64,000 nucleotides of DNA from CAYUVA01 sp964448115 [NCBI: uncultured bacterium]. Its GTDB lineage: Bacteria > CAYUVA01. Below, piece by piece: positions 1 through 7,659 of this stretch. The position numbers were made by a program, and so were the translations under genes. The first letter of the stretch is position 1. Each line of letters opens with the position of its first letter. The notes under the pieces were generated by a model, which was given only the letters and a program-made list of their open reading frames with translations, made no database searches and was not told where the DNA came from. The DNA lies in the NCBI GenBank assembly GCA_964448115.1, contig CAYUVA010000006.1:51871-115870 (forward strand), read 5' to 3'.

Positions 1-1318
1 GTATGATGCCGAAGTAAGAGTTGGTGCTATGCGAGCTGGTGCCGACGAATATCGACTGTTGAAGCACCTTTGCCACATTTCCCGAGGCAGCCTCGCCTAG
101 CCAGTTATCGCGGAAGGAGAGCACGAAATCAACGCCTTGCTTTTCGATCAGGTCAAGGATCTCGCCATCGGTCTCAAATAGCTTATATCCGAGCTGCTTC
201 AAGCCGTATGCGTTGGGTCCCTTGTCAGCCCTGATCAGCAGCTCATCATCCTGCCCGGCGACGAGGCTCTTGAAGCCAAAGATCGCCTGGGGGAAGATAT
301 CCTTGAAGGTCTCCATTAGCAAGCTCGCCTCCTGGTTGCTCAGCCACTCGCTGGCAAGGATGAGCTGTTTTGCCTTGCGCTCCCTGCCGGCTTGCAAAAG
401 CATCTCCCTGCACTGTGGCACGGCTTGCTCCCAACCGACGCTCTCGAAGGCGCTCTTCAGCTTGCGCCAGGGGGTGAGGATGCGCTTAGGTGAATAGGCT
501 TCCTTGTAGGACTCCCGTCCCTTGTCGCACATCCAGTAACCGTTGACCATCTCGTTGTATCTAGGAAGGATGCGCCGAACCACGAACCTTCTCGACTGCA
601 GCCATATATTGCACCCCCGCGAGCACATGGGGCAGATAGACTCGAAGGAGCGCAGAAACCAAACCCGATCCTTGAAGCGGAAATCCTTGGAGGTAAGCGC
701 GCCGACCGGGCAAAGATCCACCGTGTTCAGCGAGTAGGGATCATCGAACGGCTGACCCGGCGCGGTTGCTACCGAGTTGCGATCCCCCCTTGCGATAAAG
801 GTGAGCTGTTCGCTTTTGGATACCTCAGTGCAGAAGCGGATGCAGCGCGAGCACTTGATGCAGCGCTCGCCATCGTAAACGATGCGCGGACCTATGGGAT
901 ATCGCTTGCGATCTTTCTCCTTGGGGAACTCGAAGCGGCTCCTTCCCCTGCCGCAGTCGTAGGCATAGTCCTGCAGCAGGCACTCGCCAGCCTGGTCGCA
1001 GATCGGGCAATCGAGCGGGTGATTTATCAGTTGGAACTCCATAGCCGCTGCCCTTGCTACAAGCACCGGCTGCGTATTCGTATATACCTTCATCCCCTGG
1101 GTAGGGGAGAGCTTGCATGCGATGGTAGGATTCGGATTATCTCCAACTTGTACCATGCACAGCCGGCAGTTGCCGGCAACCGACAGCGCTGGATGATAGC
1201 AAAGATGAGGTATGTATATATCATTAGCCAGGGCGACCTCGAGGACATTGCTTCCCTTGTTAGCCACAATCTCGCGGTCGTTTAAGAAGAATGTAATCCT
1301 GTCGCTATCCTTGCTCAT
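1..1318 (-). CDS. nuoG: NADH-quinone oxidoreductase subunit G (NuoG), 3' part missing
   Basis: This is the iron-sulfur electron-wire subunit of the peripheral arm of complex I. About 439 residues are visible and the frame stays open to the window edge, so the C-terminus lies outside. It starts MSKDSDRITFFLND. Visible clusters, in order: an N-terminal [2Fe-2S] ferredoxin domain (CYHPALSVAGNCRLC), the His/Cys site HPLDCPICDQAGEC, the [4Fe-4S] motif CIKCSRCIRFC, and CPMCSRGC at the entrance of the molybdopterin-oxidoreductase-like domain. The ATG overlaps the nuoF stop by four bases (ATGA), which implies translational coupling. Family assignment is certain; only the end is unknown. Confidence 0.96.
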   Translation of the reverse strand, partial: MSKDSDRITFFLNDREIVANKGSNVLEVALANDIYIPHLCYHPALSVAGNCRLCMVQVGDNPNPTIACKLSPTQGMKVYTNTQPVLVARAAAMEFQLINHPLDCPICDQAGECLLQDYAYDCGRGRSRFEFPKEKDRKRYPIGPRIVYDGERCIKCSRCIRFCTEVSKSEQLTFIARGDRNSVATAPGQPFDDPYSLNTVDLCPVGALTSKDFRFKDRVWFLRSFESICPMCSRGCNIWLQSRRFVVRRILPRYNEMVNGYWMCDKGRESYKEAYSPKRILTPWRKLKSAFESVGWEQAVPQCREMLLQAGRERKAKQLILASEWLSNQEASLLMETFKDIFPQAIFGFKSLVAGQDDELLIRADKGPNAYGLKQLGYKLFETDGEILDLIEKQGVDFVLSFRDNWLGEAASGNVAKVLQQSIFVGTSSHSTNSYFGII

Positions 1319-2586
1319 TCAGCCACTTGCGCCTTTGAACCCGATTTGATGTATCTCATGAATTCGTCCCTGAACTTGGTAACGAAGCTCTTGACCGGCA
1401 TAGCGGCGGCTGCTCCCAGCGCGCATATAGTCCTGCCGTTTATGTTATCCGAGATCTCGCATAGCAGATCCAGGTCCGACTCCTTGCCGTTGCCCTTGAG
1501 TATGCGGTCGATGATCTTGAGCATCCATCGGCAGCCCTCGCGGCAGGGGACGCACTGACCGCAGGTCTCGTGGGTATAAAAGCGAGTGATGTTCCATAGC
1601 GCCCTGACCATATCGACCGTCTCGTCCATCACGATAACCGCTGCGGATCCCAAGAATGTGCCCTTTGCCTGCAGGGCATCGAAGTCCATTGCCACATCGA
1701 TCTCGCTCGCCTTGAGCAGCGGCACCGATGACCCGCCGGGGATGACCGCCTTGAGCTTATTGTCGTTGCGGATGCCCCCGCAGTGCTCGTAGATCAGCTC
1801 CTTGAGGTTGATGCCCATGGGGAACTCATAGACCCCCTGTTTCTTGACATGACCGCTGACGCAGTAGAGCTTGGGTCCGTAATTCTTCTCCCTGCCGTAG
1901 CTCTTGAACCAATCGACCCCCTTGTTCATTATCATACCTGCGAGGGTAAGCGTCTCCACATTGTTGACCGTAGTGGGCAGGTTCCAGGCGCCGGCGGTGG
2001 CGGGGAAGGGTGGCTTGGGTCTCGGATAGCCGCGTCGCCCCTCAAGCGAGCTGATCAAGCCCATCTCCTCGCCGCAGATATAAGCGCCCGAGCCCCTGTC
2101 TATGACCAGGTCGCAACTGAACTTGGATCCAAGAATATTCTTTCCGAGATAACCAGCGGCATAAGCCTCCTCGATCGCTTTATTCATTGATGCGAAGCTG
2201 TCTGGGTACTCGCCCCTGATATAAATGTACGCAGTATCAGCACGGTTGGCGTAAGCAGCGGTCAGGATGCCCTCGATGAGTAAATGAGGGGCATTCTCCA
2301 TTATGACCCGGTCCTTGAAGGTCCCCGGTTCGGATTCATCAGCGTTGCAAATAAGGATATGCCGGCGATCATCCTTGGGCACGAAAGACCACTTGACGCC
2401 AGCGGGGAAGCCAGCGCCGCCGCAGCCACGCAGTTGGCTATCCTTGATGGTTGCGATAACATCATCGGGGCTAAGCTCATGAAGGGTCTTCTTAAGCGCC
2501 TCGTAGCCGCCCATGGCAAGATAGTCCTTCAGGCTCTTGGCTCTGGCATCCTTGGTATAGGCGGTTATCTCCTCGATCTGCTTCAT
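1315..2586 (-). CDS. nuoF: NADH-quinone oxidoreductase subunit F (NuoF), NADH/FMN-binding
   Basis: This 423-residue subunit oxidises NADH with FMN and passes electrons to the chain of Fe-S clusters. The glycine-rich GRGGAGFPAG-type motif (GCGGAGFPAGVKW) binds NADH/FMN, ESEPGTFKDR lies in the flavin site, and CGQCVPCREGC with the later TICALG supplies the N3 [4Fe-4S] ligands. The length fits the family. The ATG follows the nuoE stop with no gap, and AAGGGA upstream is a good ribosome-binding site. It ends in a 4-base overlap with nuoG. The E-F-G adjacency is the standard NADH-dehydrogenase module, so this is an NADH-linked complex I rather than the shorter 11-subunit form. Confidence 0.97.
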   Translation of the reverse strand: MKQIEEITAYTKDARAKSLKDYLAMGGYEALKKTLHELSPDDVIATIKDSQLRGCGGAGFPAGVKWSFVPKDDRRHILICNADESEPGTFKDRVIMENAPHLLIEGILTAAYANRADTAYIYIRGEYPDSFASMNKAIEEAYAAGYLGKNILGSKFSCDLVIDRGSGAYICGEEMGLISSLEGRRGYPRPKPPFPATAGAWNLPTTVNNVETLTLAGMIMNKGVDWFKSYGREKNYGPKLYCVSGHVKKQGVYEFPMGINLKELIYEHCGGIRNDNKLKAVIPGGSSVPLLKASEIDVAMDFDALQAKGTFLGSAAVIVMDETVDMVRALWNITRFYTHETCGQCVPCREGCRWMLKIIDRILKGNGKESDLDLLCEISDNINGRTICALGAAAAMPVKSFVTKFRDEFMRYIKSGSKAQVAE

Positions 2587-3069
2587 TTAATCCCTTGCTT
2601 TGAGTTCCCTTATTATTTCGATCATCTTCTCTGGCGTTACCCGGTAGTATGTCTCGAAGTTGACCATTACAACCGGACCCCTGTCGCATCCGCCGAGGCA
2701 CTCGACCTGCGCTAGCGAGAAGCGCTTATCCTTGGTGGTTTGCCCCACCTTGATGCCCAGTTCCTTTTGCGCCGCCTCGATGACCTCAAGGCATCCGTTC
2801 AGCTCGCAGGAGATGGTGCCGCAGCACTGTATATGGAACTTGCCATGATGAGGGAGCTTGTAGAACGAGTAAAAATCGAGCGCTCCATAGACCCGAGCCG
2901 GAGCGATCTTGAGGATCTCTGCAAGTTCGGGGATGACATCGTTGGAGACAAAACCGAGGTGATCCTGCACCAGGTAGAATGCCTCCATCAGCCCCCCGCC
3001 CGGCTCGTGGAAGCGGGCAGCCACGCTTTGTATCTTCTCCCTGAGCTGGTTGTCGATCAGATTAGCCAT
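2587..3069 (-). CDS. nuoE: NADH-quinone oxidoreductase subunit E (NuoE), 24 kDa [2Fe-2S]
   Basis: This 160-residue thioredoxin-fold subunit binds the N1a [2Fe-2S] cluster next to NuoF. An N-terminal helical part (about residues 1-70) precedes the ligand pattern CGTISC (C-x4-C), and CLGGC (C-x3-C) follows about 35 residues later. Both pairs are intact. The ATG shares one base with the nuoD stop (TAATG) and the stop directly abuts the nuoF ATG, so the nuo genes D, E and F are packed without spacers. I see no truncation. The call is secure. Confidence 0.96.
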   Translation of the reverse strand: MANLIDNQLREKIQSVAARFHEPGGGLMEAFYLVQDHLGFVSNDVIPELAEILKIAPARVYGALDFYSFYKLPHHGKFHIQCCGTISCELNGCLEVIEAAQKELGIKVGQTTKDKRFSLAQVECLGGCDRGPVVMVNFETYYRVTPEKMIEIIRELKARD

Positions 3070-4274
3070 TATTTATCCGCCTCCCCCATTACTGGATCCA
3101 GGCTGGCAAAGATGGCGACCGCATCGGCGATCAACTGCCCCTTGAGCATCTCGCCAGCCAACTGGATATTTACGAAGCTGGGAGAGTGAATCTTCAGCCT
3201 CCACGGGGACTTGCCCCCCGCCTTGTGTATGATGGTGAAGCCGAGTTCTCCCTTGGAGGACTCCACGCCCTGATAAATCTCCCCCTCGGGGAGATCCGGT
3301 CCCTCGGTTACGATCTTGAAGTGGTTGATAAGCTCCTCCATCTTGGTGAGCACATCGACCTTGGGGGGTAGCACGACCTTGGGGAGATCTGCGTTTATAG
3401 GACCGCTGGGCATGTTCTCCACGCACTGTCTTACTATCTTGGCGCTCTCGTCTATCTCCTGCAACCTGACCAGGTATCTTGCGTAGGTATCCCCCTTTTC
3501 CTGTAACGCCATATCGAAGTCGAACTCCTCGTACCCGCTGTAAGGTCTCGCCTTGCGCACATCGTAAGGTATCCCGCTAGCGCGGGCATTGGGACCGGTT
3601 ACGCCATAAGCCAGTGCAGTCTCCTTGGACAGGATGCCGACATCGACCGTGCGCTTCAGCCAGATCTCGTTCTTGCTCAGCAGACCGCGCAGCTCCTTCA
3701 TCCTCCCCGGCAGGTGATCGAGCAACGCCTTTATCTCATCGAGGTTATCCTGTGTAACATCGTTGCGCAGCCCGCCAACCCTGGTGTAGCTGGTGGTAAA
3801 CCTCGCTCCGCAGATATGCTCGAAGATGTTATATATCTTCTCCCTGGTATCGAAGCAGTAGAAATAGACGGTCATTGCGCCTATATCGAGCGCGGTAGTA
3901 GCTAGCCACAGCAAGTGCGAGGAGATCCTGGCAAGCTCGCTGACCATTACTCGTATATACTTGCAGCGCGGTGGAACCTCGATACCGCCCAGCTTCTCCA
4001 CAGCCAGCATGTAGCCGACATTATTGAGCATCGGGTTCAGGTAATCGAGGCGGTCCGTATGGCAGAGAAACTGCATAAAGGTCAGTCGCTCCGCGGTCTT
4101 CTCCTTGCCCCGATGCAGATAGCCAATGATCGGCTTGACATCGGTTATATACTCGCCATCAAGGGTGATAAGCAGGCGGCAGACTCCATGGGTGGCAGGA
4201 TGCTGGGGACCCATGTTCAGAACGATCTGGTTCTTGTCCTTGTCTGCTATTAACTGTTCAAGCTCTTGTCTCAT
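3069..4274 (-). CDS. nuoD: NADH-quinone oxidoreductase subunit D (NuoD), 49 kDa
   Basis: This 401-residue subunit shares the [NiFe]-hydrogenase large-subunit fold and forms part of the quinone-binding pocket. GPQHPATHGVCRL near the N-terminus, with HRGKEKTAERLTF and the later TGPNARASG, are family hallmarks. The start was set at the ATG whose A overlaps the last base of the nuoC stop (TGATG); AAAGGG lies 6 bases upstream. A TTG three bases further upstream (4277) is possible but would sit too close to that site. The gene ends one base inside nuoE. NuoC and NuoD are separate proteins here, not the fused NuoCD of enterobacteria. Confidence 0.96.
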   Translation of the reverse strand: MRQELEQLIADKDKNQIVLNMGPQHPATHGVCRLLITLDGEYITDVKPIIGYLHRGKEKTAERLTFMQFLCHTDRLDYLNPMLNNVGYMLAVEKLGGIEVPPRCKYIRVMVSELARISSHLLWLATTALDIGAMTVYFYCFDTREKIYNIFEHICGARFTTSYTRVGGLRNDVTQDNLDEIKALLDHLPGRMKELRGLLSKNEIWLKRTVDVGILSKETALAYGVTGPNARASGIPYDVRKARPYSGYEEFDFDMALQEKGDTYARYLVRLQEIDESAKIVRQCVENMPSGPINADLPKVVLPPKVDVLTKMEELINHFKIVTEGPDLPEGEIYQGVESSKGELGFTIIHKAGGKSPWRLKIHSPSFVNIQLAGEMLKGQLIADAVAIFASLDPVMGEADK

Positions 4275-4909
4275 CAATCACCCTTTGGCTTGTATTTTCT
4301 GACCTTAGCCATGGTCCCTTTTCTTATCTTTTGCTTCTTGCACTCGCCTGTCGTGATCCTAGCCTCGCACTCCTCGAAGGGGTAGAACTCGCACTCCTCG
4401 CGCTTGAGGTGGTGCACCTGCTCTGGACCGGCGTGTCCGGTGAAGGGAAAGTCTTTGCGCAGAGGATGCCCCTCGAAGTCCTCCCACATATATATTCGGC
4501 GCAGGTCCGGATGCCCCTCAAAGTGAATGCCCATCATGTCGTAGGCTTCGCGCTCCAGCCAGTTGGCGCCCGCATATACCGACACCAGGCTAGGAACCAT
4601 TGGCTTAGATTTTTCGATATCATCGGTGTCTGGTATGAGTGCCTTGACCAGGATGCGGTAGTTGTTTTTGATTGAAAGGAAAATGTAAATCAAGGCAAAC
4701 CTCGGCTGCTTCCACCCGCTGTAGTCAACCGAGACGATATCGAGCAGCATCTCGAAGTCGAATGGCGCGACATTGAGCCTCTCGGCAACCTTTACAATGT
4801 CGGCTGCATCGATGATGAGCATTATGTCGCCTCGATGCTCCGAGATCTCCTTTATAAGCTCTGGATTATCAGCCTGGAATCTTGATAGGATGCTCTTCAG
4901 GTCTGCCAT
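4274..4909 (-). CDS. nuoC: NADH-quinone oxidoreductase subunit C (NuoC), 30 kDa
   Basis: This 211-residue 30-kDa-type subunit docks NuoD in the peripheral arm. The family core is visible as [21 protein letters not shown] followed by the [23 protein letters not shown] stretch (about residues 108-155). After the core comes a C-terminal extension of about 50 residues rich in Lys/Glu/Arg and with three Cys, ending in a basic tail; this is longer than many NuoC proteins and I cannot assign it. The start overlaps the 3' end of nuoB by 41 bases, an unusually long overlap, but GAGTGGA lies at the right distance and [12 protein letters not shown] looks like a natural N-terminus. Confidence 0.95.
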   Translation of the reverse strand: MADLKSILSRFQADNPELIKEISEHRGDIMLIIDAADIVKVAERLNVAPFDFEMLLDIVSVDYSGWKQPRFALIYIFLSIKNNYRILVKALIPDTDDIEKSKPMVPSLVSVYAGANWLEREAYDMMGIHFEGHPDLRRIYMWEDFEGHPLRKDFPFTGHAGPEQVHHLKREECEFYPFEECEARITTGECKKQKIRKGTMAKVRKYKPKGD

Positions 4910-5417
4910 TTTTTATCCACTCGCGAAGTTTCAGCAGTGCGTCGATTACACTCTCCGGCCTAGGGGGACATCCGCCGACATAAACATCGACAGGGAGGAA
5001 GTGATCGATACCAGGTACCACAGAGTAATTGCTGCGGTACAAGCCACCGGAACAGACGCAGGCTCCCATGGCGATCACCCACTTGGGAGTAGCCATCTGG
5101 TCGTAGATCCTGCGCACCACCGGCGCCATCTTGTAGGTTACCGTGCCTGCCACGATCATGCAGTCAGCCTGCCGGGGCGAAAAGCGCATGACCTCCATTC
5201 CGAAGCGGGAAATATCGTACCTCGGCGCCACCAGACCCATCATCTCTATGGCGCAACAGGAGATCCCCATCGGCATGGGCCAGAGGCTCCCTCGCTGCCC
5301 CCACTTGATTAGATACTTATCAATGGTCTCGATGGTGGTTAGATAGATGTTGCGAAGTAACCCGGACCTCTTTTCCGCTTCCGCTTCAGTTACTGCTAGT
5401 TCTGGTTCTGCATTCAT
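4869..5417 (-). CDS. nuoB: NADH-quinone oxidoreductase subunit B (NuoB), cluster N2
   Basis: This 182-residue subunit carries the terminal [4Fe-4S] cluster N2 that reduces quinone. The ligands are all present: the adjacent pair Cys54-Cys55 (GISCCAIEM), Cys120 in GACVCSGG, and Cys150 in GGCPPRPE. It is the first gene of the nuo run in transcription order. nuoA normally lies directly upstream but is absent. A promoter (TTGCAA-N17-TATACA) ends only 10 bases before the ATG, so the message may have almost no leader. The last 41 bases overlap nuoC. Subunits A and H-N must be encoded outside this window. Confidence 0.96.
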   Translation of the reverse strand: MNAEPELAVTEAEAEKRSGLLRNIYLTTIETIDKYLIKWGQRGSLWPMPMGISCCAIEMMGLVAPRYDISRFGMEVMRFSPRQADCMIVAGTVTYKMAPVVRRIYDQMATPKWVIAMGACVCSGGLYRSNYSVVPGIDHFLPVDVYVGGCPPRPESVIDALLKLREWIKNGRPEEHPIKIPG

Positions 5418-5427
5418 ATCGCCTGCC

Positions 5428-5456
5428 TGTATAAATCATTTTTCAACCGATTGCAA
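5428..5456 (-). promoter_or_regulatory. Candidate sigma70-type promoter of the nuo genes
   Basis: On the minus strand TTGCAA (5456-5451) and TATACA (5433-5428) are separated by exactly 17 bases. The -10 box ends 10 bases before the nuoB ATG, which would place the transcription start about 3 to 4 bases upstream of it. Either the transcript is nearly leaderless or translation begins further downstream in nuoB. Confidence 0.5.
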
Positions 5457-5526
5457 GAGGAAAATGCACCCAAATCAAAAAAATCGTGTTTTTTTAACTT
5501 GTGGCTCTCAAAATGTACGACTCCAT

Positions 5527-5566
5527 CACGCAAAGACGCTCACGCAAAGAACGCAAAGAAAGAAAG
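5527..5566. repeat. Dispersed CGCAAAGA-type intergenic repeat
   Basis: This stretch is made of repeated ACGCAAAGA units (acgcaaagacgc, then cacgcaaagaacgcaaaga). It lies in the 393-base gene-free stretch between nuoB and the phasin-like gene. Relatives of the form CACAAAGGCACAAAG / CTTTGCGTGTTTGCGTG occur at about 41000-41074 and 45158-45240. I see no coding potential in 5418-5810 beyond this repeat, the nuo promoter and the hairpin near 5747. Confidence 0.6.
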
Positions 5567-5746
5567 AGATACCGTGCTACCGTTTTTCTTTCATTTATCG
5601 ATTCGAGCTTAGTAAGAAAAAATCCCACCGGATTCGGCCATTGCTATTGCAAAAAGGTGAGAATGGACCAAGTATGGATTAATATAATGTCAATCTAGTA
5701 TTAGGTGTTATATGAATGCTTTCCAGCCTAACTGTACCTTGAATAG

Positions 5747-5780
5747 GGCGGTGTCCTTCCTTGTTGTAAAGGACACCGCC
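5747..5780 (-). terminator. Perfect 12-bp hairpin downstream of the phasin-like gene
   Basis: GGCGGTGTCCTT (5747-5758) and AAGGACACCGCC (5769-5780) form a perfect 12-bp stem with a 10-base loop. It lies 30 bases past the end of the phasin-like gene. No clear T-run follows on either strand, so it may be an RNA-stabilising or rho-assisted end rather than a classic intrinsic terminator. A second small hairpin (CTAGTTT-TTC-AAACTAG) overlaps the stop codon region. Confidence 0.45.
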
Positions 5781-5810
5781 GGTTAATCTTCTTGGAGCTA
5801 GTTTTTCAAA

Positions 5811-6209
5811 CTAGGGGGTTGCTTCTTTTTTTCCCTCGGAAGTCTGCTCGCTGGCCTGCTCTTGAGCGTTCTCCTCTTTCCTTTGTCGCTTGGTGATTTT
5901 TTCCAGTTTATTTGTTATCTCGGATAGCCTGCTTTTAACATCCTCGATTTCCTTTTTGAACTGTAGTCGTTCAAATGCTTTGTTGATGCTCTCTTCGATT
6001 CGCTTCTGAAGCTCCTCGGTGTTTTGTTTGATTCGCTCCTTGACCTCATTGACAAATTTACGAGCCTCGATGTCGCTCGCCTCACCTTCCTTGATAAGGG
6101 TATCATAGAGTTTCTCAGCCTCAGCTTCGACCACGGAGAATGCGCCCAGGCTGATCAGATAAACCTTGCGCAGCGATTCCTTTGCTCCCTTAGTTACACT
6201 TTCCATCAT
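5811..6209 (-). CDS. Phasin-like, coiled-coil granule-associated protein
   Basis: This 132-residue protein has no signal peptide. It begins MMESVTKGAKESLRKVYL, followed by a short hydrophobic patch (ISLGAFSVVEAEAEKLYD), then a long charged amphipathic helix to about residue 108 and an Ala/Glu/Lys-rich tail. This layout is typical of the phasin (PhaF/PhaI-like) superfamily, whose members coat polyhydroxyalkanoate granules. No PHA synthase lies in the window, so the granule role is inferred from architecture only. AAGGAG lies 7 bases before the first ATG. The promoter is strong and has a palindrome in its spacer, suggesting tight control. It could also be a general coiled-coil structural protein. 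Confidence 0.7.
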   Translation of the reverse strand: MMESVTKGAKESLRKVYLISLGAFSVVEAEAEKLYDTLIKEGEASDIEARKFVNEVKERIKQNTEELQKRIEESINKAFERLQFKKEIEDVKSRLSEITNKLEKITKRQRKEENAQEQASEQTSEGKKEATP

Positions 6210-6243
6210 AATTTAACTCCTTTCTTTTGAAGTGTTCATTAGC

Positions 6244-6272
6244 AATATAACGCATTGCGTTATGAATGTCAA
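6244..6272 (-). promoter_or_regulatory. Strong promoter with embedded operator palindrome
   Basis: On the minus strand TTGACA (6272-6267), a 17-base spacer and TATATT (6249-6244) form a near-consensus sigma70 promoter for the phasin-like gene. The spacer and part of the -10 box are occupied by the inverted repeat ATAACGCA-T-TGCGTTAT (6247-6263 on the plus strand, 8-bp arms). A repressor bound there would block RNA polymerase directly. Which regulator binds is unknown. Confidence 0.75.
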
Positions 6273-6393
6273 GAGGCAAAATCAAAAAAAGATTAATATT
6301 GATTCGGGCGCCTATGAGACGCTTGTTGGCTTAGGTGCGGGCAAGATGCAAAGGGCGCTTGCATTGCTCAATACCGTTCGTACTTTTTGTTAC

Positions 6394-6422
6394 TTGACAA
6401 GATGACTTTCAGGAGGTATATT
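6394..6422 (+). promoter_or_regulatory. Strong sigma70-type promoter before the NYN gene
   Basis: TTGACA (6394-6399), 17 bases, then TATATT (6417-6422). The predicted start is near 6430, about 100 bases before the NYN gene ATG at 6533, leaving room for the structured leader described separately. The rest of the 6210-6532 interval holds the divergent phasin promoter and no ORF. Confidence 0.7.
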
Positions 6423-6429
6423 ATAGATG

Positions 6430-6525
6430 ATTATTTATACTCAGGCGGTAAAGCGATTAGAAGCAAAGCCCCCTGGGATATAATTTATAGGGCAGACTGG
6501 CGAGCTGCCCTTTATTTTTAAGGAG
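6430..6525 (+). ncRNA. Structured leader or small RNA ending in a terminator-like hairpin
   Basis: Between the promoter and the NYN start codon two stems can be drawn. CTCAGG (6440-6445) pairs with CCTGGG (6472-6477) around an A-rich region containing GAAGCAAAGCC. AGGGCAG (6489-6495) pairs with CTGCCCT (6505-6511), followed by TTTATTTTT (6511-6519). The second looks like an intrinsic terminator placed just before the ribosome-binding site AAGGAG (6520-6525). This could be a riboswitch or attenuator, or a free small RNA of about 90 nt. The GCAAAGCC stretch recalls GEMM-I c-di-GMP aptamers, but the rest of that consensus is not convincing. Confidence 0.4.
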
Positions 6526-6532
6526 AATACGG

Positions 6533-7582
6533 ATGATTAAAGTTGCCATTTTTATCGACGGCAAGAACTTCTACAAGTCGCTTCGAGCACATGATCCCAA
6601 CATCATAATCGACTACAAGAAATTCGCCCAATGGCTTTGCAACAAGGTCGGAGGCGAAAACGCTCGAATGGTCGGTGCTTACTATTACACTGGTTATGCA
6701 CCTGACTCAGGCTCACCTTCTGAGAAGCTGCATCACTTCCTTGAAGGGCTGGATCGCCAAGAAGGCTACAATGTGCGCTATAGTCCCCTTATCTACCGTA
6801 AAATGACCTGCAAGCACTGCGGCAAAGAGATCCGCTATACTACCGAGAAGAGAGTCGATACCAGGCTGGTCTCAGAGATATTACAGCTTGGGGCGGTAGA
6901 TGCGTTCGATGTTGCTGTCTTGATCTCCGGCGACCAGGACTTTGTCCCCGCTGTGAAAGCCCTGAACACGATCGGAAAACAGGTATATATCGCCACCTGG
7001 GGAGGGCATGGACTCTCAAGGGAACTGCGCAGCGCAGCCTTCGGGGAGGTCAACTTGATCCAAGGAAAAAGTGAGTTCGTGTTCCAAAGACAGACTGATG
7101 TTATTACCAATATGAAAAAAGAGATCAACCTGGCACATAGCTGGTTTTCCCAGAAAAATGGCTTTTTAGGCAAGAGCTTCTTTGTCGAAAAATGGATACC
7201 AAAGTTCATTATCCCCGCTGCCGGAGCGGAAAGAGAAGAACTGCTCAACAAGATGATCGAGAGGGGACAGGTGGAAGAATACAAGGTCTCAGATGCGACC
7301 GGTAAGATGATCTCGGCGATAAGGGTGCCAGAAAGAGAGCAATATGAGCGAATAGATCGCCGAGCTGATTACCGCGATGACTACCAGGAAGATGACCAGC
7401 AGTACGACCGATACGATGACTCGGATTACGACACCGATGACGAGGACTACGAGCAGGGTAACGACCAACCATTTGATGACTATAAACCGAGTGAAGCCGA
7501 CCGGGATAACATCCAGCAAGATAAATGCCAGGATGATGATAATATTCGCACCGATGATGAGGATAATCGGTTCTCGGAGTGA
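6533..7582 (+). CDS. NYN-domain (LabA/DUF88-type) putative RNase with acidic tail
   Basis: This 349-residue cytoplasmic protein opens with a PIN-like NYN domain (about residues 1-180). The acidic metal-binding residues typical of the fold are visible: Asp9 and Asn12 in FIDGKNFY, Asp109, and Asp134/Asp136 in SGDQDF. A CKHC pair (Cys93, Cys96) is inserted in the domain and may bind zinc. A linker of about 80 residues is followed, from about residue 268, by a low-complexity tail very rich in Asp, Tyr and Glu. NYN proteins are thought to act on RNA; the substrate is not deducible. AAGGAG precedes the ATG. The acidic tail could mimic nucleic acid or bind a basic partner. Confidence 0.85.
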   Translation: MIKVAIFIDGKNFYKSLRAHDPNIIIDYKKFAQWLCNKVGGENARMVGAYYYTGYAPDSGSPSEKLHHFLEGLDRQEGYNVRYSPLIYRKMTCKHCGKEIRYTTEKRVDTRLVSEILQLGAVDAFDVAVLISGDQDFVPAVKALNTIGKQVYIATWGGHGLSRELRSAAFGEVNLIQGKSEFVFQRQTDVITNMKKEINLAHSWFSQKNGFLGKSFFVEKWIPKFIIPAAGAEREELLNKMIERGQVEEYKVSDATGKMISAIRVPEREQYERIDRRADYRDDYQEDDQQYDRYDDSDYDTDDEDYEQGNDQPFDDYKPSEADRDNIQQDKCQDDDNIRTDDEDNRFSE

Positions 7583-7659
7583 GATCTGACTGGGATCTTC
7601 TGGCACGGAATACGGCGGCTTTGTAATATTGCTGCTTGAAAAAGATAGATATCAATATA

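Noticed and set aside
6440-6480. Confident GEMM-I (c-di-GMP) riboswitch
   Set aside because: Only the GCAAAGCC stretch and a stem agree; the second tetraloop-receptor helix and flanking consensus are not recognisable.
6835-7284. Minus-strand ORF opposite the NYN gene
   Set aside because: It lies fully within a well-supported gene and its composition mirrors that gene; no ribosome-binding site.
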